This document shows positions 53,442-60,381 of a stretch of DNA of 64,000 nt, in pieces; within the stretch, counting starts at the first letter, position 1; each line of letters begins with the position of its first letter. Under the pieces are notes generated by a model. The model saw only the letters and a list, made by a program, of their open reading frames with translations, did not search any database and had not been told where the DNA came from. The DNA is from Stutzerimonas stutzeri (GTDB taxonomy: Bacteria > Pseudomonadota > Gammaproteobacteria > Pseudomonadales > Pseudomonadaceae): positions 3,162,001-3,226,000 of the forward strand of contig NZ_CP139348.1 in NCBI RefSeq assembly GCF_038561965.1. The letters run 5' to 3'. The position numbers and the translations under genes are program-made.

Positions 53442-53990
53442 ATGAAAATCCGCTTTGCGTCTATCAACCAGCAGAAGATCCGCGAGGTCTGCGAGATTCT
53501 CGAGCCAAGCGGAATCGAGGTGAAGCCCTTCCCTATTCGTATCGAGGAGCTACGCACCGAAGACCTGCAGCAACTGGTCAGCGACAAGCTGCTGGCCGCT
53601 TTCAAACTGATCGGCAAGCCAGTCTTTGTCGAACACACCGGGCTGTTCATCAACAGCCTGAATGGCTTCCCCGGAGGCCTGACGCAGATATTCTGGGACA
53701 GGTTGCAGGCTGAGCGATTCTCGGAGCTGATCGGCCGGCTCGACGATCCGGCAGCCGAAGCACGGACCCTGATCGGCTATTGCGACGGTCGCAAACGGCA
53801 CTTCTTCGAGGGCATCGTCGCCGGGCGTATTTCATCTCACCCCGCCGGCCACGGCGGTTTCGAATGGGACGATGTGTTCATCCCCGAAGGGCAGAACCAG
53901 ACGTTTGCGCAACTGGGCAAGCAGAAGAACGGGCTATCCATGCGCCGGCGAGCGCTGGACGCATTCGTCACGTTTCTGCGGGAGTCCTGA
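53442..53990 (+). CDS. HAM1/RdgB-like protein, catalytic Asp replaced (KomB-like candidate)
   Basis: A 182-residue HAM1-family (non-canonical purine NTP pyrophosphatase) fold: SINQQKIREV near 7-16, KPVFVEHTGLFINSLNGFPGG near 59-79, GHGGFEWDDVFIPEG near 136-150, and KNGLSMRRRAL near 162-172. In active archaeal relatives the second block reads VEDSG, the Asp being the catalytic base; here it reads V-E-H-T-G (His65). The SHR of the last block is SMR. The protein may therefore bind a nucleotide such as ITP/dITP without hydrolysing it. It lies 6 bases before a SIR2 gene. Start ATG 53442 by family alignment. Confidence 0.8.
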   Translation: MKIRFASINQQKIREVCEILEPSGIEVKPFPIRIEELRTEDLQQLVSDKLLAAFKLIGKPVFVEHTGLFINSLNGFPGGLTQIFWDRLQAERFSELIGRLDDPAAEARTLIGYCDGRKRHFFEGIVAGRISSHPAGHGGFEWDDVFIPEGQNQTFAQLGKQKNGLSMRRRALDAFVTFLRES

Positions 53991-53996
53991 GCAGCC

Positions 53997-54788
53997 ATGG
54001 ACCAGCTTCGCGATGCGTACAAGAACAATCGGCTGATCCTCTTCGTCGGCTCCGGCGTGTCCGCCAACATCGGCCTGCCACCCTGGAAGGAGCTGATCGA
54101 TGAAATCGCCGTGCAGCTCGACTATGACCCGGAGGTGTTCAATACCTACGGCAACTTCCTCGCCCTAGCCGAGTACTACCGGATCAAGAAAGGCAGCATC
54201 GGCCCGCTACGAAGCTGGATGGATCGTGAATGGCACCGCGACATCGAAATACGTGACTCGGAGATCCATCGGCTGATCGTGCGTGGCCGCTTTCCAGCGA
54301 TCTACACGACCAACTACGACCGCTGGCTCGAGTACGCGCATGACGCGCATGCCGTCGATTACGTCAAGATCGCCAACGCGAGCGATCTCACCAAGGCACG
54401 TGACGGGGTCAGGCAGATCGTCAAGTTTCATGGGGACTTCGATGACGACGCATCAATCGTGCTCGACGAAACGAGCTACTACCAGCGCCTGCAATTCGAA
54501 ACACCGCTGGATATCAAGTTGCGGGCTGACACGCTAAGCAAGGCCGTTCTATTTATCGGCTACAGCCTCTCGGATACCAATATCCGTTTGCTTTTCCACA
54601 AGCTTTCGAAGATATGGAACGAACACGAAGCGCTGGGCGTAAGGCCTATTTCCTATGTGTTTTCACACAAGCCTAACCCGGTACAGGAAGAAGTGCTGCG
54701 GCAATGGGGCATTCGCATGATTGCATCCGAAGATGATGAACCCGGCGTCGCCCTGAAGAACTTTCTACAGCAACTGGTCGAGAGCTAG
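53997..54788 (+). CDS. SIR2-domain protein, probable NADase effector (KomC-like candidate)
   Basis: A 263-residue stand-alone SIR2-like domain. The NAD-binding motifs are intact: FVGSGVSANIGLPPW (16-30), YTTNYDRW (103-110, with Asn106), KFHGDF (143-148, catalytic His145), and FIGYSLSDTNI (186-196). Such SIR2-like proteins in defence systems degrade NAD+ on phage sensing. It lies 6 bases after a HAM1-like gene, the layout expected for a HAM1-SIR2 immune complex. An adenosine deaminase that would complete a Kongming-type set is not nearby. No signal peptide; cytoplasmic. GGGAG near 53981 is the ribosome-binding site. Confidence 0.85.
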   Translation: MDQLRDAYKNNRLILFVGSGVSANIGLPPWKELIDEIAVQLDYDPEVFNTYGNFLALAEYYRIKKGSIGPLRSWMDREWHRDIEIRDSEIHRLIVRGRFPAIYTTNYDRWLEYAHDAHAVDYVKIANASDLTKARDGVRQIVKFHGDFDDDASIVLDETSYYQRLQFETPLDIKLRADTLSKAVLFIGYSLSDTNIRLLFHKLSKIWNEHEALGVRPISYVFSHKPNPVQEEVLRQWGIRMIASEDDEPGVALKNFLQQLVES

Positions 54789-54840
54789 TCGACTCACTCG
54801 CCAACAAGCGAAACGGTATTACGACCTTTCTATCGAATAT

Positions 54841-54866
54841 GCGCGATGCCACGAAGGACATCGCGC
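54841..54866 (-). terminator. Hairpin after the OMP gene
   Basis: GCGCGATG pairs with CATCGCGC across a 10-base loop, 10 bases beyond the stop of the minus-strand barrel gene. No strong T-run follows. It may also end the SIR2 transcript from the other side. Confidence 0.45.
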
Positions 54867-54875
54867 AGGCTTCGA

Positions 54876-55391
54876 TCAATAGTTGAAGCCGACCCCGATG
54901 CTGTAAAGAAATACACCATGGTCATAACGATCTCGCGCATCGCTTCCGCTCTTGAACAGGAACTGATATTCCGCCATCGCGGTAATGAAAGTCTTGTCCT
55001 GAACCCAGTATTTAAAGCCGACTTCCGGCCCCGCCATGAAGGTCTCATCTACACGATCACCGTAGACACCGCCAATGCTGGCACCAATGAATGGCCGAGC
55101 TTTGCCGGTACCGAAGTGGTAGTCGTAAAAGACCCGGGTTGAGCCATCGAATTTGACGCTCTCGCCTTCGGTATCACGAGCATTGATGGTTTGCCGAACG
55201 CCCCATAAAGACGATTCGCTCAGATACTGACCCCAACTCCCCTGAACGGAGAAAATAGTATCGTCGAAGTCTTTGTCGCTGCTGCCCGCGCCACCCAGGG
55301 TAATTTCCTTGTCACCCGTCATTGGAGCCGCTCCGGCAATAGCCGGGAGCATTGCAGCAATCATCAATGAAGTTTTGAAGAGTCGGTTCAT
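54876..55391 (-). CDS. Outer-membrane beta-barrel family protein
   Basis: A 171-residue protein with a signal peptide (MNRLFKTSLMIAAMLPAIAGA) and alternating hydrophobic beta strands (FSVQGSWGQYL; RVFYDYHFG; GPEVGFKYWVQ), ending in a typical barrel C-terminus (YSIGVGFNY, last residue aromatic). This fits small eight-strand outer-membrane proteins. Function is unknown. It sits in an AT-rich flank after the SIR2 gene; its leader (55392-55658) is notably AT-rich. Confidence 0.75.
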   Translation of the reverse strand: MNRLFKTSLMIAAMLPAIAGAAPMTGDKEITLGGAGSSDKDFDDTIFSVQGSWGQYLSESSLWGVRQTINARDTEGESVKFDGSTRVFYDYHFGTGKARPFIGASIGGVYGDRVDETFMAGPEVGFKYWVQDKTFITAMAEYQFLFKSGSDARDRYDHGVFLYSIGVGFNY

Positions 55392-55658
55392 GACGGCACC
55401 TCTATTTATGCTTGTTGGTAATTACGCAATAGCAATGCGTAGTCCTGAGACAAGCATGTAAAACTGGTGGTTGCCTGAAGAATCGACGAATGACCGATAT
55501 TTCATAAAAAACTCTAAGAAAACTATCTAATACGATGATTCTTATCATTTTATGTATACATACAATATTGTCACGCCATCATCGAACAACTCCATGACAT
55601 TAAACCGCTATTATTTGGCTTATTGGCTCTACCTATATAATCGCCAGTCATTCAAATG
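55392..55658. other. AT-rich intergenic region
   Basis: About 270 bases between the start of the barrel gene and the stop of the symporter gene. It is rich in A and T (for example TTCATAAAAAACTCTAAGAA and TTTATGTATACATACAATAT), unlike the GC-rich surroundings. It contains a dyad resembling a Fur site (55535-55548). No gene is seen. Confidence 0.5.
55535..55548. promoter_or_regulatory. Candidate Fur-like dyad
   Basis: ATGAT-TCTT-ATCAT is a perfect short dyad in an AT-rich setting; read on the minus strand, AAATGATAAGAATCATC shares the ATGATAA/ATCAT pattern of Fur boxes, but matches the 19-bp consensus only in part. It would act on the barrel gene. Confidence 0.25.
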
Positions 55659-57596
55659 TTAGCTGGTCGCATCAGCACGATCTGCCTGCAGGTCGGGCGT
55701 ATCTTCTTCCCGCTTGTCATCGAAATAACGACTAAACGCGAGATACATCCATACGGGCATCAATGCCAGACCAACCGCAACGCATATCCATGCCAGGAGC
55801 GGGCTGCCGTCGGGCTGCGGGAACAGCAACCGCCCCACACCGATCAATAGCGTGAACAGGGACAAGGCCGTCACGGCTACCGCAAACAGTCGTGCGCCTA
55901 ATGCCTTGATTGAATCGCGACGGGTTACCCCGCAGCGTGTCGCTGTTTTCCCCCAGAAGCCGAACGGGCGCACCCTGCGATAGAAGCGGTCGAGCGTTTC
56001 CTCATCGGTTGGCGGCGTGATGTAACTGACCAATATCGCGGCGCTACAGGTCACCAGCGACATGATGCCGAGGCGAATCCACTCCCGTTCCGGATCCGTG
56101 CCGAGGAAGTAGAGCAGCAGCGGCGCCGTAATAAGCGATGCGACCATAGCCGTCAGCTCGGAATACAGGTTGATGCGCTCCCACAACCAGCGCAGGACCA
56201 ACACCGAGCCCATGCCCGCGCCGAACAGCAACGAAATGAACCACGCCGTCTGGATCGAGCCGAGGTTGGCCATGATGACCATCGCAATCAGCAGAATGAG
56301 AATGTTGGACAGCCGCGCGACCAACACCAGCTCCTTGTCCTTGGGCTTGCGCTTGAGCAGCTTAGGCGCGACGACGCCGCCGTAGACGTCATTGCTCCAG
56401 TAGGAAGCCCCCCAGTTGAGATGCGTATCGACGGTCGACGCCAGTGCGGCCAGCAAACCCACCAGCATCAAACCGCGAAAGCCCGGCGGTAACAGCTCAT
56501 CAATGCCAGTGACGAACAAGGCCTCGCGCGCAGCGGTGAACCCCTCGCCACTCATCTCGTCAGGGCTGAACGGGTACAACACCAGCAAGCCGATGGCGAT
56601 TGCCAGCCAGAACAGGCTACGCAGGAAAATCTGCAGCCAGGTGAATACCAGGCCGGCGATCCGCGCTTCGCGATCCGTCGGGCAAGCCATACTCCGCTGC
56701 GCCAGGTAGCCGGTGCCATCGGAGTTCATCTGGAACAACCACTGCAATCCGACGATCACCAGGAATGGCGTCAACGCCTCGCCAGCGTTGCTCGGCGGCG
56801 AGAACGAAAGCATCTTGGCTGCCTGCTCGCTGCCATAAAGCTCGACGATGCGATCCGTCAGCCCACCCAAGCCACCTGCCGCATCGACCACGAACCAGGC
56901 GTATGCCAGGGTACCGAGCATGGCAACGCTGAATTGCATCACGTCAGTCTGAACCACCGCACGCAAGCCGCCGGTGATTGAATACATGGCGGTGAAGGCG
57001 AGGATCAGCAGGATCGAAATCAGATTGTTGGTGCTGGTCGTCAGCTGATCCAGCCCGGTGATGCTTTCGCCCAAGCGGATCCCGCTCGACTCGACCGCGC
57101 CCATGATCACCGGGTAGACCCCACCAGGCAGCCACTCATGCCAGGGCAGAAACACCTCGGCGATGCGAATGGCAGCCACCAGCACCATCGCCAACACGAC
57201 GCAGTTGATCACGGTGCCGTAATAGATGGCCTTGAACAGTCGCAGCGGGACAACGGCAGGCCCGCTGTAACGCACCCGCGTGAGCTCCGCGTCGGTCAGC
57301 ACGCCTGCACGGCGCCAACCCGATGCGAATACCCACGCCAGCAGAAGGAACGCCAGGCCGTAGATCCACAACCGCCAAAGTGCGAAGACGCCGGCGGTCG
57401 CGACGAGACCGCTGACCAGCAACGGCGTGTCGGCGGCGAACTGCGTGGCGGACATCGAAACGCCGGCACGCCATCCCTTGATGGTTCGTCCGGCAAGAAA
57501 GTATTCGTCGAGGCTTTGTGATGCTTTGTTGCGAGCACGCATCCCTGCCGAGAGGCCATAGAGGACAAACGCGAGCACGATCATTAGATCCAACAT
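55659..57596 (-). CDS. Sodium/solute symporter (SSS family)
   Basis: A 645-residue, roughly 13-span SSS-type symporter. Seen: SLDEYFLAGRTIKGWRAGVS near 25, FAADTPLLVSGLVATAGVF near 50, ITGGLRAVVQTDVMQFSVAM near 200-220, and DTHLNWGASYWSNDVYGG near 370. It couples Na+ to uptake of a sugar, amino acid, urea or similar substrate; which cannot be told. The ATG at 57596 (MLDLMIVLAF) with AGGAAT is preferred over the 57689 frame start. Confidence 0.85.
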   Translation of the reverse strand: MLDLMIVLAFVLYGLSAGMRARNKASQSLDEYFLAGRTIKGWRAGVSMSATQFAADTPLLVSGLVATAGVFALWRLWIYGLAFLLLAWVFASGWRRAGVLTDAELTRVRYSGPAVVPLRLFKAIYYGTVINCVVLAMVLVAAIRIAEVFLPWHEWLPGGVYPVIMGAVESSGIRLGESITGLDQLTTSTNNLISILLILAFTAMYSITGGLRAVVQTDVMQFSVAMLGTLAYAWFVVDAAGGLGGLTDRIVELYGSEQAAKMLSFSPPSNAGEALTPFLVIVGLQWLFQMNSDGTGYLAQRSMACPTDREARIAGLVFTWLQIFLRSLFWLAIAIGLLVLYPFSPDEMSGEGFTAAREALFVTGIDELLPPGFRGLMLVGLLAALASTVDTHLNWGASYWSNDVYGGVVAPKLLKRKPKDKELVLVARLSNILILLIAMVIMANLGSIQTAWFISLLFGAGMGSVLVLRWLWERINLYSELTAMVASLITAPLLLYFLGTDPEREWIRLGIMSLVTCSAAILVSYITPPTDEETLDRFYRRVRPFGFWGKTATRCGVTRRDSIKALGARLFAVAVTALSLFTLLIGVGRLLFPQPDGSPLLAWICVAVGLALMPVWMYLAFSRYFDDKREEDTPDLQADRADATS

Positions 57597-57754
57597 CTTG
57601 TTATTCCTGTCGTTGGAGGCGCTAAAGGGTGAGAGCGCCCAGACAGCGGAAAAGATGCACCGAGCGGATGAACGGCACTTTTGAGGCATAGAGCCGTTTG
57701 GCGCTCAACGCCCAAGCGCTAGACTAGCGGTCTCGAAAAAGCCCCCATAAGCAG

Positions 57755-58621
57755 ATGCCCGCTATCGACTACACGCAGCTACCCGAGGCCCTGCGCCCAC
57801 TGTTGGTCCGGTTCTATCGTGACCATAACAGCCGTAATCGCGTGCGCCCTGAAGCAACCTGCTGGGTCGCGCGGCGCGGAGATATCGTTGCTGGTCTATG
57901 CCTGACACCGGTAGCGCACGGGCATTTTCTGACCGGCCTGCTGGTAAGCCCCTCCATGCGAACACGTGGAGTAGGCACACAACTGGTACGCCGCGCCCTG
58001 GACGCCACCCTCGGGCCGGTCTGGCTATTCTGCAAACCAGAGCTTCTGGAGTTCTACACGCGCCTGGGGTTTAAGCTGACGAGCCAACTACCGGAGCCCT
58101 TGGCCGACCGACTCAGCCGATACAAACGAACCAAGACACTGCTCGCCCTGGTCATCGAAAGAAGGATGCTGCCCATGCCCATCGCTACCCTCACCATTGC
58201 CATAGCCTGCCTGTTCGACGAAAGCGACCGGCTGCTAGTGGTGCGCAAGCGTGGAACGCGTTTTTTCATGCTGCCCGGCGGCAAGGCTGAAGCGGGCGAA
58301 ACGCCGCTCGAGACATTAAGACGTGAGCTGCATGAGGAGCTGGATCTGCGGTTTGAGAATGAGGCTTTCGAGCCGTTGGGACATTTCCGCGCAGCGGCGG
58401 CGAACGAACCTGACCATCAGGTGGAAGCGGACGTGTTCATTGCCCGTCTGCGCCATACGGTGAAGGTACAGGCCGAACTGGAGGAGTTGGAATGGTTGGC
58501 ACTGGCGCCATGTACACGGGAAGACATCGCGCCGCTGCTATGCAGGCACGTGATGCCTGCATTGCTAGCGCGGGCGGCAGAAGCGGGCATCCCCGCCTGC
58601 CGCTTGCCAGGATCAGGGTGA
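57755..58621 (+). CDS. GNAT acetyltransferase - Nudix hydrolase fusion
   Basis: A 288-residue two-domain protein. Residues about 10-135 are GNAT-like (FLTGLLVSPSMRTRGVGTQL holds the acetyl-CoA loop RxxGxG; FYTRLGFKL near 105). Residues about 140-280 are Nudix: MLPGGKAEAGETPLETLRRE and then LHEEL (Nudix box GX5EX7REX2EE) near 172-196. The frame is continuous with no stop between, so the fusion is real in this sequence. The Nudix part could act on an oxidised nucleotide or similar; the GNAT substrate is unknown. It is divergent from the symporter gene. Confidence 0.82.
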   Translation: MPAIDYTQLPEALRPLLVRFYRDHNSRNRVRPEATCWVARRGDIVAGLCLTPVAHGHFLTGLLVSPSMRTRGVGTQLVRRALDATLGPVWLFCKPELLEFYTRLGFKLTSQLPEPLADRLSRYKRTKTLLALVIERRMLPMPIATLTIAIACLFDESDRLLVVRKRGTRFFMLPGGKAEAGETPLETLRRELHEELDLRFENEAFEPLGHFRAAAANEPDHQVEADVFIARLRHTVKVQAELEELEWLALAPCTREDIAPLLCRHVMPALLARAAEAGIPACRLPGSG

Positions 58622-58750
58622 AATCGGATCGCTGGCTGGAAAGGTTTCTTCAATCGCCTCATCGAGCTGATCTTCGTCAGCCTCATCTGGCCGACGGGCC
58701 ACGTCGTCTTGCTCTTCGGTTGACTGGTCGTTGTGCTGATCGCCGTTCAT
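58613..58750 (-). CDS. Small acidic protein, 45 residues
   Basis: An ORF begins MNGDQHNDQSTEEQDDVARR and ends with LDEAIEETFPASDPISP. This C-terminal motif (AIEETFPASDP) recurs in tiny acidic Pseudomonas proteins that I recognise only as hypotheticals. The ATG at 58750 has GGAGA six bases upstream; the ATG two codons earlier overlaps that site. The 3' end overlaps the stop of the GNAT-Nudix gene on the other strand by 9 bases. Confidence 0.6.
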   Translation of the reverse strand: MNGDQHNDQSTEEQDDVARRPDEADEDQLDEAIEETFPASDPISP

Positions 58751-58824
58751 TTTCATTCTCCGCTGATGGACTCCAACCTTAGGCCGTATCCCGGCCACTC
58801 GGTTCAGCGAGAGTTTTTGCAGGC

Positions 58825-58853
58825 AAAAAAAAGGGGCGGGTTTGACCCCGCCC
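58825..58853 (-). terminator. Intrinsic terminator of the RsmZ-like RNA
   Basis: GGGCGGG (58834-58840) pairs with CCCGCCC (58847-58853), followed on the minus strand by eight U. It is the 3' end of the sRNA. Confidence 0.9.
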
Positions 58854-58960
58854 ACCTCCTTCCTTGCTCCCTATATCCCTTCTCATCATCCTGGATGACA
58901 CCGCTTCCTGCGATGGTCCCTAACCTTCTTCCTGAAGGCCGCGCTAATCCCTGAGCGCGA
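58825..58960 (-). ncRNA. rsmZ: RsmZ-type regulatory sRNA (CsrA/RsmA sponge)
   Basis: On the minus strand, downstream of rpoS, lies an about 136-base unit with at least eight GGA motifs. Several are in hairpin loops: stem CGCGCT with loop CAGGGATT (58940-58959), stem CCTTC with loop AGGAA, stem CATCGC with loop AGGAA, and stem TCATC with loop CAGGAT. Then a GGA-rich single-stranded stretch (AAGGGATATAGGGAGCAAGG) and a strong terminator follow. A -10 element TAATAT (58966-58971) and a GacA box at 59132-59149 precede it. Such RNAs bind RsmA/CsrA and free target mRNAs. Position next to rpoS is that of rsmZ in Pseudomonas. Confidence 0.88.
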
Positions 58961-59131
58961 GAGCGATATTAATGATTGGCCGCTGAGCAGCAAGCTAGTG
59001 CATATCCGTACGGCAATAGGCAGCATGCCGCCACCGAAGAATAAATAGCTTATCTATCCGCCACTTATCTTGGTTCAGGATCAAAAATGGTCGGCTGCTG
59101 CGGCTACTTTATGGGCTTTGCTTACAACGTT

Positions 59132-59149
59132 TGTAAGCGAATGCTCACA
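59132..59149 (-). promoter_or_regulatory. GacA box (upstream activating sequence) of rsmZ
   Basis: TGTAAG-CGAATG-CTCACA fits the GacA UAS TGTAAG-N6-CTTACA with one mismatch. It starts about 173 bases upstream of the predicted rsmZ start, the usual spacing. A second TTACA/TGTAA dyad (59122-59137) overlaps it on the 3' side. Confidence 0.8.
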
Positions 59150-59241
59150 ACCGAATAGGCGAACACGGAGAAGTGGCCGGAACGGATTAATTCAATGGAT
59201 CGACCATTGAGGGCGCACGGCATAATGAGGGGAGCCCTACT

Positions 59242-59286
59242 AAGTACCGGATGTCGGGCCCGGCGGTGCCGAGCCCGACGGTACTT
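59242..59286 (-). terminator. Long hairpin at the end of rpoS
   Basis: AAGTACC/GGTACTT and GTCGGGC/GCCCGAC form two nested stems overlapping the last base of the rpoS stop. It probably ends the rpoS transcript before rsmZ, though the pyrimidine tail is short. Confidence 0.65.
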
Positions 59287-60281
59287 CACTGAAACAGCGC
59301 GTCGCTCGACAGGCCGTTGCGCTCCAGAATCTCGCGAAGGCGTCGTAGCGCCTCCACCTGAATCTGGCGAACACGCTCTCGAGTCAGGCCGATCTCCTGG
59401 CCCACTTCTTCCAGCGTGGAGGCCTCGTGACCCCGCAGGCCGAAACGACGGATCACCACCTCCCGCTGCTTCTCGGAGAGGTCTGACAGCCACTGATCGA
59501 TGCTGTTGGAAAGGTCATCGTCCAATAGCAATTCACACGGATCAGTCGGACGATCGTCGGTCAGCGTATCGAGCAGGGTCTTGTCTGTATCCGGACCAAG
59601 CGACACGTCGACTGAAGTGACACGCTCGTTGAGGCCAAGCATCCGCTTGACCTCACCGACCGGTTTTTCCAGCAGATTGGCAATCTCCTCGGGGCTCGGC
59701 TCATGGTCGAGCTTTTGCGTCAGCTCGCGCGCCGCCCGAAGGTAGACGTTCAACTCCTTGACCACATGAATCGGCAGCCGGATCGTACGGGTCTGATTCA
59801 TGATCGCCCGCTCGATGGTCTGTCGAATCCACCAGGTGGCATAGGTGGAGAAGCGGAAGCCGCGTTCGGGATCGAATTTCTCGACCGCGCGAATCAGTCC
59901 CAGATTGCCCTCCTCAACCAGATCGAGCAACGAAAGGCCACGGTTAACGTATCGCCGAGCGATCTTCACCACTAGCCGCAGGTTGCTTTCAATCATGCGC
60001 TTGCGCCCCGCAGGATCGCCTTTCTGAGCAAGGCGCGCGAAGTGCACTTCTTCTTCGGGTGTAAGGAGGGGGGAGAAACCGATTTCGTTGAGGTACAACT
60101 GGGTTGCATCCAGGGCCCGGTTGTAATCGATGAACTTGTGCTGTTTGCTGGATGCGGCCTTGGGTCTGCCTGCTGTGGCAGCCTTGGTCACTTTGTTTTT
60201 CTGGTCGAGGTGGATAGGCGTTTCCATAAGCAGAACCGCATCGTCGACGTCAAACTCCAGCGCTTGGTCTTTAAGTGCCAT
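59286..60281 (-). CDS. rpoS: Stationary-phase sigma factor RpoS
   Basis: A 331-residue sigma-70-family factor of group 2. Regions: the N-terminal ALEFDVDDAVLLMETPIHLD, region 1.2/2 (ALDATQLYLNEIGFSPLLTPEEE; LRLVVKIARRYVNRGLSLLDLVEEG), region 2.4 (FSTYATWWIRQTIERAIMNQ), and region 4.2 (EVGQEIGLTRERVRQIQVEA). It directs the general stress and stationary-phase response. The ATG at 60281 (MALKDQALEF) matches known Pseudomonas RpoS starts; 60347 would add a non-conserved leader. nlpD lies upstream and probably carries an rpoS promoter. Confidence 0.97.
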   Translation of the reverse strand: MALKDQALEFDVDDAVLLMETPIHLDQKNKVTKAATAGRPKAASSKQHKFIDYNRALDATQLYLNEIGFSPLLTPEEEVHFARLAQKGDPAGRKRMIESNLRLVVKIARRYVNRGLSLLDLVEEGNLGLIRAVEKFDPERGFRFSTYATWWIRQTIERAIMNQTRTIRLPIHVVKELNVYLRAARELTQKLDHEPSPEEIANLLEKPVGEVKRMLGLNERVTSVDVSLGPDTDKTLLDTLTDDRPTDPCELLLDDDLSNSIDQWLSDLSEKQREVVIRRFGLRGHEASTLEEVGQEIGLTRERVRQIQVEALRRLREILERNGLSSDALFQ

Positions 60282-60381
60282 ATTATTCTTGTCCTGTTCC
60301 GAGTTCGACAACAGGCCCAAGCGACGCGGGTCCCTGGCTACGCTCAAGCCGAACCTAGTGCTGGAACAGGCAGGCGACAGG

